From Xanthostigma xanthostigma (taxonomy: Eukaryota; Arthropoda; Insecta; Raphidioptera; Raphidiidae), in assembly GCA_963575645.1 (NCBI GenBank), contig OY754475.1, forward strand, positions 18,886,509 to 18,950,508: a stretch of DNA of 64,000 nucleotides, given 5' to 3'. Position 1 is the stretch's first letter. The number at the start of each line of letters is the position of its first letter. Made by a program: the position numbers and the translations under genes. The notes below the pieces were generated by a model. That model worked only from the letters and a program-made list of their open reading frames with translations, had not been told where the DNA came from and searched no databases. This document shows, piece after piece, positions 22,861 through 31,802 of the stretch.

Positions 22861-23218
22861 AGACGGTACTTCTAAATTAATATTTCACCGAGTGTGTGCG
22901 GATATAAAACTTATCCTAGAGGCATTGTCCGTTTATTCCTGCATGAATAGTTTTAAATTGGAGGCAATCTTGGCTTGTTATAACGGACGGCGTTTTATTA
23001 GAAGGAAAATGATGTGCTTCATGGATTGTGATCAAAGCTTCGGTCATGACGCTCAAAAGGCTATTCCACAAGCAAAAGGCTAGAATATAGCGATCGTGTT
23101 CAGTGCAGAATATATCTTATTAGTACCGTTACTAAGACGCACAGTGGGTCAGAGATTTAAAAATACGGTCAAAATTCTATAGCCAAGAGTGAATTGCATT
23201 TAATATGCAACTTAAATG
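22861..23218. other. No gene recognised
   Basis: The + strand frame 22892-23083 has no recognisable domain. Otherwise unassigned. Confidence 0.4.
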
Positions 23219-23399
23219 CAGTGACGTAAATAACGCCCCCGCAAACCCCGCGTTGCGAGGGGCCGCAACTAAACCAAGGGCGCTCCAAGTCCCTTGATGA
23301 AAATTATAAATAAAATATTTCAATCGCATAATAAGGAAAAATAATTTAATAATACACATACTTAACTTTACCTAAAAATATTAATTACTTTATATAATA

Positions 23400-23743
23400 C
23401 TAGCGGTCCCGCTCGGTTTCATACGGGTGCAAAAGAACGAATGGGGGGAGGGACATGAGTACGAACATTCTTATAGTTTACCGAGATGAATGTTGTGTTC
23501 AAATTTCATGATGATCGGAGTTACCGCTCAAAAGTTTTTGTGGGACGGACAAATTTTGAGTTACATTTTGCAACATTTATTGATGCTCCGCTCCTATTGG
23601 TCGTAACGTGATATTATATAACCTATAGCCTTCCTCGATAAATGGGCTATCTAACAAAAAAAAAAATTTCAGTTCGAACCAGTAGTAACTGAGATTAGCG
23701 CGTTCAACTAAACAAACAAACTCTTCAGCTTTATATATTAGTA
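23400..23743 (-). mobile_element. Non-autonomous Helitron
   Basis: On the + strand it opens CTAGCGGTCCCGCTCGGTTT and closes CAGCTTTATATATTAGTA. Its hairpin is mutated (CGGTTTCATACGGG). The interior matches the copy at 16983-17324. No tRNA insert. Confidence 0.75.
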
Positions 23744-24037
23744 CTAGCAGTCCCGCCCGGTTTCACCCGGGTGCAAAAGAACGAATGGGGGGACGGACAT
23801 AAGTACGCACATTCATCTTAGTTTACCGAGATGAATGTTGTGTTCAAATTTCATGATGATCGGAGTTACCGTTCAAAATTTTTTGTCGGACGGACAAATT
23901 TTGAGTTACATTTTGCAACATTTATGATGCTCCGCTCCTATTGGTCGTAACGTGATATTATATATAGTAGTTTATGAGATTAGCGCGTTCAACTAAACAA
24001 ACAAACAAACTCTTAAGCTTTATATATTCTATTCTAA
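23744..24037 (-). mobile_element. Non-autonomous Helitron with internal deletion
   Basis: Directly adjoins the previous copy. Opens CTAGCAGTCCCGCCCGGTTT with an intact CACCCGGGTG hairpin. About 50 bp are missing near 23960 relative to sister copies. The other end is near ATATTCTATTCTA. Confidence 0.7.
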
Positions 24038-24183
24038 GTATTGGTGAAAAAAATTTTGGAACCGAGTGAGTAGTTTCGCAGATTAGCTCCTACATCCAAA
24101 CTTACAAACTTTAACTCTTTCAATTATTGTATTAGTATTTAGTATTTTTTAATGAGAAAGCGGTAGCTACGTCACTGCTAGTA

Positions 24184-24699
24184 TACAGGCTGTCCCACGA
24201 CATGACTACCATAGTCTGGGACTGTGTTGCTGGGGTGATTTCAAGTCAAAAATGTCTAATGAACATATACCCGGAACGCTATCCTAACTGAGCTAGAAGC
24301 ATTTGAAATTTTAAATAAGTAAGCCCACTAATGCAAGTATTAGGTTCGGCTGTTGGTTTTGTTATTATTAAAAAGACCAGTTGGCTGTGAATCACCATTA
24401 GTATTTATTCGTGCTGATCCTGAGACTCTTCGCAGAGCTACCACTTCAATTCTAAGAAAAGCTAGACTATGTATACAGCAACTGGGTGGACATTATGAGC
24501 AACTAATTCAATAAAGCGATTTCTTTTTAAATGGTTTTTAAATTAGTAGGGAATTCCTACTACTTATCTAAAATTTTAAATGCTTCTAGCTCATTTAGGA
24601 TAGCATTCCGGGTATATGTTCATTAGACATTTTTGACTTGAAATCACTCCAGCAACACAGTCCCAGGCTATGGCAGTCATGTAGTGGGACACCCTGTAT
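24184..24699 (+). mobile_element. TIR transposon remnant with ~130-bp inverted ends
   Basis: The ends TACAGGCTGTCCCACGACAT and GTAGTGGGACACCCTGTA extend into long inverted arms (24184-24325 and about 24560-24699) sharing GTCTAATGAACATATACCCG. The TACAGGGTGTCCCA terminus and a transposase-tail remnant point to a Tc1/mariner-like DNA transposon with most of the gene deleted. Confidence 0.75.
24398..24514 (+). pseudogene. Transposase C-terminal remnant
   Basis: A 38-codon open stretch ending at a TAA reads ADPETLRRATTSILRKARLC then IQQLGGHYEQLIQ. The R..LC(I)..GGHFE-LL pattern is typical of C-terminal tails of insect mariner-like transposases. The DDE catalytic core is absent. It sits inside the TIR element at 24184-24699. 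Confidence 0.6.
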
Positions 24700-25931
24700 A
24701 GAAAATCAATTATTGGTACTGCTTCAAGTTAGGTTTAGTAGTTGATTTAATTAAAATAATGACCTTAGTTGTCAAGCATGTATAATCTTCAATACCTATC
24801 TTTAATTAAAATTTAATTATAATACTTCCGAGTATGAGATATCAAAATCAGTCTGACTTGATCCAAATTCGTTCTTCAGAACAAAAAGCTGTTGTTACTT
24901 AATCCATTGAGCTTTTGTCATTGCCGAATCGCCGGCCGTACAAACTTTAATAAGCTCTCAAACTTACTTAAAACACGGCCATTTATTGATTTATGTCTAT
25001 AACTAGTAACTTTTAAATAACTTTCTCCTCACATTTTCTGCGTGTCGCTTTGGTTTGCCATGCATAAATCAATCAGACTTAGATCAGTTCCTACAAAACA
25101 AAAACGCTTATGTGGAATTTTACATTTTTAAGATTGTAAAAAAAAACAGTTGTGTGGTTTTAAGAAACCACGACGCAAGTGAAACTTTTATTGAATTGTA
25201 GACACTTATCCATCACGATTAATTATAAACAACAATATTCACATGAATACACGAATAAAAACATGTAAACACTGTACAGCACTTGCCCGCATGACAGACT
25301 GACTATGTGTTATACATACTACACGGTCAGCTGATGGGCGCCGCCATATTGGCCTTGACTGCTCTACCGAGCGCCTAATCCGAACGCCTTTCACTTTACC
25401 CCTACTCCGCGGCCGCCTGTAATGCGACATGCAACAGACGGCCAGAAAAATTCAGGGCGATAGAATAAAAGTTTCACCTTAAAAACGGCCAAGTGCGAGT
25501 CGGAATCGCGCACCGAGGATTCCGTACAAACCTGTAGGTGCGTAAATAGTTCGTCAATCACGGAGATCGAGTGTATAGATGATTTTTCCTGCTTAGCTGT
25601 TGAAAAACTGTTGTCCCCATACATCGACAAACGTCGCGGTCAGTTTGCCAACTAAGCGTGTAATTCCAATGGATTCAGATGGACTACTGAGCTGTATTGT
25701 ACCTCGTGGCTATATATCTGATAGCCTAGTTGTCGTACCGTGTTGTATGCGACAGTTCTCATATTGTGCTGTATAAACGCACCGGTAACAGGCGCTTGTT
25801 TTGTATTAGAAGTCTTACTGTGTACGTGCGAAAACATTTTTTTTGTGGTGTAAATACAAATTAACGGTTTTCGGATTTTTCCCTTTACTTGTGCTTTAAA
25901 GGCAAGGAGGCTCGACGCTGTAATAAACAAA
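24700..25931. other. No gene recognised; one lepidopteran-type repeat end
   Basis: 25486-25530 carries GGCCAAGTGCGAGTCGGAAT then CGCGCACCGAGGATTCCGTA, a repeat phrase I associate with moth and butterfly genomes. Three minus-strand frames (25239-25930) have no recognisable domains. Confidence 0.45.
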
Positions 25932-26659
25932 TCTATAATAATATATAAAGCTGAAGAGTTTGTTTGTTTGTTTGAACGCGCTAATGTCAGGAACTGCTGG
26001 TTCGAATTGATTTTTTTTTTGTTTGATGGCCCATTTATCGAGGAAGGCTATAGGCTATATAATATCACGCTACGACCAATAGGAGCGGAGCATCAATGAA
26101 AAATGTTCAAAATGTATCTCAAAAATAAGCTTCTATTCAGGTGAAATGCCCTAACTAAATATACCAATATTAACGTTGTACGTTTACAAGCCCGGCTGGC
26201 TTAGTCGGTAGAGCATGCGTCTGTTAATATCAGGGTCGTGGGTTCGAGCCCCACGTTGAGCGAAAATATTTTTAATTTTTTTTAATTTTCTACATTACTT
26301 TATTCTAAGGCTTACATTTAAATTTATTTTAATTTTATTTACGACTAAATAAAATTAAATAAATCTAATTAATAGGTCATTTGAAAACTGCTATTACTAT
26401 AGGTACCTATACAAAAATTATGTTCCTACAGAGTTTTCAATTAAATATTTATTATATTTTAGTAACTACAGTAATTATTGATTTAAAAGAAATTTATTAC
26501 TTAAAAAACTGTAAATACTGCTTTTTATCGACAAAAACTTTTGAACGGCAACTCCGATCATCATGAAATTTGGACACAACATTCATCTCGGCAAACTAAG
26601 TTGAATGTGCGTACTCATTCGTTCTTTTGCACCCGGGTGAAACCGAGTGGGACCGCTAG
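25932..26659 (+). mobile_element. Helitron carrying a tRNA-like gene, copy 3
   Basis: Starts TCTATAATAATATATAAAGC after an A and ends ACCCGGGTGAAACCGAGTGG then GACCGCTAG before a T. The body agrees with copies 1 and 2, with the tRNA segment at the same place. Confidence 0.85.
26190..26262 (+). pseudogene. tRNA-like gene in Helitron copy 3
   Basis: GCCCGGCTGGCTTAGTCGGT opens it, and GGGTTCGAGCCCCACGTTGA forms a perfect T arm. The anticodon loop reads CTGTTAA, so the apparent anticodon is GUU, different from the CUU of copy 2. The acceptor and T arm best match a Lys tRNA ancestor. Confidence 0.65.
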
Positions 26660-27035
26660 TGTTACGATAAAAATGATCACCCTAAGTATCCCTGTATTTA
26701 TCCAAAAAACGTGACAGAAATTCTAGTTGTGATGAATTATGAAGCATCCAATTTAAATTGACATGCTATGGTATAAAATTGTTGTAAAAGATATTTCTAC
26801 CTACTATCTCAAACACAGTCGATATTTTCGACCGACTTCGATACCTGCAGGTAACCAATGAAGTCAGTGACTTATTGATTAATAAAACATCGACATATTT
26901 CATTTGACGTAATTGCTTTCTTTAATTTAATGAAGAAATAATCTCTCCAAATTAGTTATTTAAGTTAAATTTAGTGTACGAGGGAATTTCAATAATCATT
27001 TGATAATTTTGAACAGTGCATACATAAACATTAAA
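26660..27035. other. No gene recognised
   Basis: Unassigned AT-rich sequence upstream of the large foldback. Confidence 0.4.
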
Positions 27036-27616
27036 TGATGAAATTAACGGGATACAGGGCTAAATATAAAAACAATTTTTATTCAATAGAACTTCATTTA
27101 ACAGTCTCTATTTGAAAGAAAACATCCTTACAGGAATAAATAAGATTATCGACCAATTTTTCAGACAATATATTAACAAAAAATATAACTAATACATTAA
27201 CGTTTCGATCCGGATTTGGATCTTCTTCAGAACGGATCTAAAAATATAACAAAATAATTAATATTTAGTTTCTATTTATTTTTAATGTAATTCGTGAAAG
27301 ATTTTTTTAATATTAAAAAAATCTTTCACGAAAACTAAATAAAACTAAATATTAATTATTTTTTTATATTTTTAGATCCGTTCTGAAGAAGATCCAAATC
27401 CTGATCGAAACGTTAATGTATTAATTATATTTTTTGTTAATATATTGTCTGAAAAATTGGTCGATAATTTTATTTATTGAAGAGTTCTAATCAGACGTTA
27501 ATCAAAGATTTGAATCCTTACAGGAACTTAGTTTTAAAATTAATGACTATTAAATGAAGTTCTATTGAATAAAAATTGTTTTTATATTTAGCCTTGTATC
27601 CCGTTAATTTCATCAT
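27036..27616. mobile_element. Foldback element, ~580-bp near-palindrome upstream of ZNF1
   Basis: The two halves are near reverse complements. The outer ends are TGATGAAATTAACGGGATAC and GTATCCCGTTAATTTCATCA. The centre at about 27312 is CGTGAAAGATTTTTTTAATA and its complement. The right half carries an extra ~50 bp with GATTAACGTCTGA-type sequence. Each half holds a CTGAAGAAGATCC..GATCGAAACG motif (27202-27230 minus, 27383-27411 plus). The element ends 355 bp before the ZNF1 start codon. Confidence 0.85.
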
Positions 27617-27970
27617 ACCATAATACCAAGGTGTCTTATTTTATTTTATAAGCATTAAACCAACTTTTTGTTTCGTTCTCGTATCCTTACACTTAATTAC
27701 AACCAAGAAGTAAAGGGCACTGCACACTAGGCTAGAAACACTGTTTGGAGTTCTGCTGGCCAGTACGCTGGTTCGAAGTTAGGTTAGCCTCCATCACGCT
27801 TTTCTAAATCAATAGTCAAAAACCCCCCTTAGGACAATTCGGCGCATTTCTCACCAGAGATCTCACCATTCCTTTGGGTTCCGAATCAAAACACGGCTTC
27901 TTCAGGTAAAATAAGCCTGATCACCTTTCCATGATATCAGTGACTGGAGATTTGTCAATAAATTCACATA
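27617..27970. other. Upstream region of ZNF1
   Basis: Includes a diverged fragment of family D at about 27719-27785 (CACTGCACACTAGGCTAGAA). The last bases before the ATG are AATTCACATA, shared with ZNF3. No clear TATA box is assigned. Confidence 0.4.
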
Positions 27971-29911
27971 ATGTGTGAAATATCGATAAGTAGCTACGAT
28001 TTAAGTACAATGTGTCGATTGTGCTTGATAAGAGACGTTACGCTGAGCGACATATTTTCGTTTTCAACCAAAATGAAGAACGAAGTGGCTGTTCTAATAA
28101 TGAAATGTGCACCCGTTCAGGTAAGTTTAATTCTTTTTGCGAAACATAAATAGTTTTCAGTTGTGTGTACATAATTACTTTCCAGTTTGTTGTTACGTAG
28201 TTTCAAATCAATACGGGCACTATATTTTTTACCGTTTAATAAAATTAGTAGTTATAATAACATTATTCTTAATTCCACGCTATGGCATGTAGCACGTTGT
28301 AGGTACAGTATTATTTCACAAAATCGGTTCAATTTTGAATTTTGTTCTTGATCTATTTTAATGTTATAATATTGATGGACCTTTTTTAAATGTATTATTG
28401 CAATTTTGTTCCAGATAACTAAAGACGACGACATGCCAAAATCCATCTGTCAAGTATGTTATACTCAACTGGAGAAAATTTACAAATTCCAGACGCAAAT
28501 AGTACAATCCGAGAAAATACTTCGGCAGTATTTACAACAAATACAGGCTCTCAAGAAGCAAAACACATCTGAATGCTCCATTCAAAGACCTATTGAGGAA
28601 CATTTTATTCAAAACTATGCTGCAGAGACCACGGTGAAGTGTGAACCCTTCGAATTTAATGATGCGGGAGTCAACAAGAAAGATGAATCTGGTAATTTCA
28701 ACAAAAATTACGAAGATATACCATTTAAGTCAGTAGTCAAAGACGAGCCCACAGATGATGATAATTTAACTCCAACAGAATGTCATGATAACACTGAATG
28801 CATTTTACCCAACATTAACTACGAAGACTTAAAGATCAATATTAAAGATTCTGAACTGGATGAAAACATCGATATCAACTGTGATAAGAAAGAATTAGTA
28901 AATGTTAACAAGAGAATGACAGATAAAGAGCCGACTAATGCTTACCAAATTAACGAAGAAATATTATTAAAATCACTAGTAAAAGACGAGCCAACAGATG
29001 ATGACCATTCAACTCCAACAAACTATCATGATGACGGTAATGACTACGAAGACTCAAAACTCTATATTAAGGACTCTAAATTAGCTGAAAGCAACGATAT
29101 TTACTGGGAAAAGAAAACATCTACAATTGTTAATACAAGAAGGAAAATTAACGAAGAATTGTATCAACAATCTGAAATCAATGATGCATCATTTGAAAAC
29201 AGAGAAACAAATGAAGACACCAAAATCGATGATGGCCACACATCCGACGACTTAACGAATCCACATTCGGCCAATGCAAGAAACTGTTTTGATAACCGCG
29301 AAGAGAAGAACAAAAACACCACCGCAAATCGTTCGAAGCACAAAAAAACAACTAAAATTGATGATAAATTTGAGAAACATCAGTGTGACGTCTGTAATAA
29401 GTGTTTCAGCGGATCGAGTTATTTGAAAATTCACAAACGCGTGCATACTGGTGAGATCCCGTATCAGTGTGACGTTTGTAATAAGTATTTCAGCACTCCA
29501 GGCACTTTGAGAATACACCACCGCAAACATACTGGTGAGAAACCGTATCAGTGTGACGTTTGTAGTAAATGCTTCAGCGAATTGGGTTCTTTGAGAATAC
29601 ACCGCCGCATACATACTGGTGAGAAACCGTATCAGTGCGACTTTTGTAACAAGTGCTTCAACACATCGTATCATTTGAATACGCATAAACGCACACATAC
29701 TGGTGAAAAACCGTATCACTGTGACGTTTGTAATAAGAGTTATACCCAGTTAGGTGTTCTTAAGATTCATAAACGTACACATACTGGTGAAAAACCGTAT
29801 CAGTGTGACGTTTGTAATACACGTTTTAACCGGGAAACAAGCTTAAATAATCATAAGCGGACACACTATAAATACTGGAGTGAAACCTTATTATTGAATC
29901 GTTCGCAATAA
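27971..29911 (+). CDS. ZAD C2H2 zinc-finger protein ZNF1 (6 fingers)
   Basis: Two exons, join(27971-28120, 28415-29911), 548 residues. Exon 1 ends CAG|GTAAGT; exon 2 follows TTCCAG; the intron is phase 0 and 294 bases. The ZAD has C15, C18, C62 and C65 (CRLC, CQVC), a zinc-binding dimerisation domain of insect transcription factors. The acidic linker (~100-370) holds two copies of a module with VKDEPTDDD and YED-K--IKDS, plus VKCEP. Six C2H2 fingers span ~372-534 with TGEKP linkers; helix residues -1,2,3,6 are GSYI, TGTI, EGSI, TYHT, QGVI, RTSN. It is probably a nuclear, sequence-specific regulator; target unknown. The tail after finger 6 comes from a small insertion that broke the HTGEKP linker, and a decayed finger lies in frame after the stop. 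AATAAA is at 30105. The start was chosen because exon 1 is 50 codons in all six paralogues. Confidence 0.9.
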
Positions 29912-30064
29912 GGGATTCACCCAATCAAAGAAGATGACGAGACAAGCATATACAATACTCGTACTGAGATTCCGTATCAGTGTGACGTTTGCAACTAGTG
30001 TTTCTACCAGTTGCACGGATTAAATTTTCATAAACGTACACATACAGACGAGAAACCGGTGTGA
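29912..30064 (+). pseudogene. Decayed seventh finger of ZNF1, in frame after the stop
   Basis: After the TAA at 29909-29911 the same frame continues to a finger reading PYQCDVCN-stop-CFYQLHGL then NFHKRTHTDEKP, ending at TGA 30062-30064. The internal TAG (29996-29998) stands where the paralogues have AAG (Lys). The finger is otherwise complete, so its loss looks fairly recent. Readthrough would need two stops bypassed and is unlikely. Confidence 0.75.
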
Positions 30065-30129
30065 TTTTTGTATTTTCCCATTTAACACCAGTGTGAGACA
30101 TCGTAATAAAGACAATTGAATGTGTAGAT

Positions 30130-30345
30130 ACTAATTCTCAGATTAAATAAATGAAATGAATATAGCTTTGCTTACATTTTTTGCAGCCTGCCACATTCTA
30201 AACAAACTCAGTGAAAACCAATCTATATTAATGTTGTGCAACTGATCATTGAATGATGTAATTGATAAACCATAAATTATTAATATAAATGAAACAATGA
30301 AGCTAGTTATAAGTGATGTTATCAATGATATAGATAAAATAAAAT
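30130..30345 (+). repeat. Repeat family R, copy 3, empty hAT site
   Basis: Carries CACATTCTAAACAAACTCAG uninterrupted and continues TGAATGATGTAATTGAT, matching the sequence that flanks the hAT element at 9989-10796. The minus-strand frame 30143-30379 is a shadow of it. Confidence 0.7.
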
Positions 30346-30524
30346 AAGGATTCTGAGTGGGGTTGGGCGATTGGAGCATTGTAGAGGGATTTTCAAGTTT
30401 TATAGAATTTTGACTCTACCATCGCTTTTATTTTTCAGTGCGCATTATTTGTCAAAAAGAATATCTCTTTATTTGCTTTGACCTCTATGTGCATTCTTAT
30501 AATACCAGGTAAACTGAAAATATT

Positions 30525-31470
30525 TACAATAAATAAAATTATCGACCAATTTTTCAGACAATATATTAACAAAATATATAATTAATACATTAACGTTTCG
30601 ATCCGGATTTGAATCTTCTTCAGAACTGATCTAAAAAATAATTATTATTTAATTTCTAATTCGCTTTTTATACCTATTAATTACGTGATAACGTCTTATA
30701 AATTGATGAATCACCAATCTTATAAATTGATAAAACACCGGCTGCATGCACGAAAAAGTGTAACGTTCCTAAATCCGTAACGCGTAACGTTCCGCCTGAC
30801 CCTGTGCGTGCTTTTTGCTAATTTCTTGCTCAATTTAAATCAGATCGGTTTGAAACCAGTCTTAAACGAAAGAGGAGAACATTTTACATAGATTTCATAT
30901 AACAGAATTTGCCTAAACAGTTTTTTTATACAAATTTATATAGAAAAATAGCTGTATAAATGCAATGTTGTCTAATGCATGACGCGACGCGGTCGGTCGT
31001 CTTTGTTTGCCGTACATGGAAATTAGAAAATAACGTATGTCTTGTCTTAACATGAAAACGGCTGCATTTCTAATGTTTAATTCAATTTTTTGACATTAGT
31101 ATTTTGTGAAATGCAACGCCTTCTAAGTTAAGTATTGGAATAACTAATTATTATTGGAACATAATACTTTGACAGTTGCAAACGTCACTTTTGACATTTC
31201 TTATCATTCCGACACCAAGGATAAGCGGATTGAAACCAAATTTTGGGAGGTTTAGGTTATGTATTACGGAATACGTTATCACGTAAAACTATCATCCGTA
31301 AACCGACTTTACAGACAACCAATTTTTTTAGATTCTAAAGAAGGTCCAAATCCGGATCGAAACGTTAATGTATTAATTATATATTTTGTTAATATATTGT
31401 CTGAAAAATTGATCGATAATTTTATTTATTGATGAGTTCTAATCAGACGTTAATCAAAGATTTGAAAATA
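30525..31470. mobile_element. Foldback element family F with ~130-bp ends, between ZNF1 and ZNF2
   Basis: The left end 30528-30640 (AATAAATAAAATTATCGACC.., then AACGTTTCGATCCGGATTTG) and right end 31333-31470 (AATCCGGATCGAAACGTTAA.., then TCGATAATTTTATTTATTGA) are inverted and match the foldback upstream of ZNF1. The middle ~650 bp is unrelated to the palindrome and includes the AGCGGATTGAAACCAAATTT phrase also seen at 14607. Confidence 0.75.
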
Positions 31471-31802
31471 TTTACGTTCAGTCTTTCAGTACTACATTAA
31501 ATAGTGAAACTTACTATGTAGAGGATAGAAATATCAATTAAAAAAATATAATTTATTTTTGGAAGGATATTTAACTAATAAAAAAGCGTCGAAGAGATTC
31601 TACAATATTAATTTTTTGTCGTCCGCCATCTTCACTGCGTGGTAGATAATTGAACTAGCGAACTGATTTTCTTCATTGACTGGGAACTAATTCACTAGAC
31701 TTTAGAGTATTCTTCCAAACTAACTACGTTACATCTGCCAGTATTGGTTCTGGATATATTTTTGAATGAAAGGATATTTCAATTGTTAGACAAATTAAGA
31801 TA

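Larger units (their letters stand above)
23219..24178. mobile_element. Possible TIR element interrupted by two Helitrons
   Basis: CAGTGACGTAAATAACGCCC at the left and GGTAGCTACGTCACTG at the right could be short inverted ends (CAGTGACGTA). Two minus-strand Helitrons lie between them. No convincing target duplication. Weak. Confidence 0.3.

Noticed and set aside
25239..25930. Three minus-strand frames as a host gene
   Set aside because: No recognisable domain, no shared frame across splice sites, and one overlaps a dispersed repeat at 25486-25530.
29252..29719. 155-codon minus-strand frame, and similar ones at 33601, 37656, 56295, 62021
   Set aside because: Antisense shadows of the linkers and finger arrays of the ZNF genes, caused by their codon bias.
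29909..30064. Stop-codon readthrough of ZNF1 into a seventh finger
   Set aside because: Two stops (TAA and an internal TAG within the finger) would need to be bypassed, and the preceding linker is already disrupted by an insertion.
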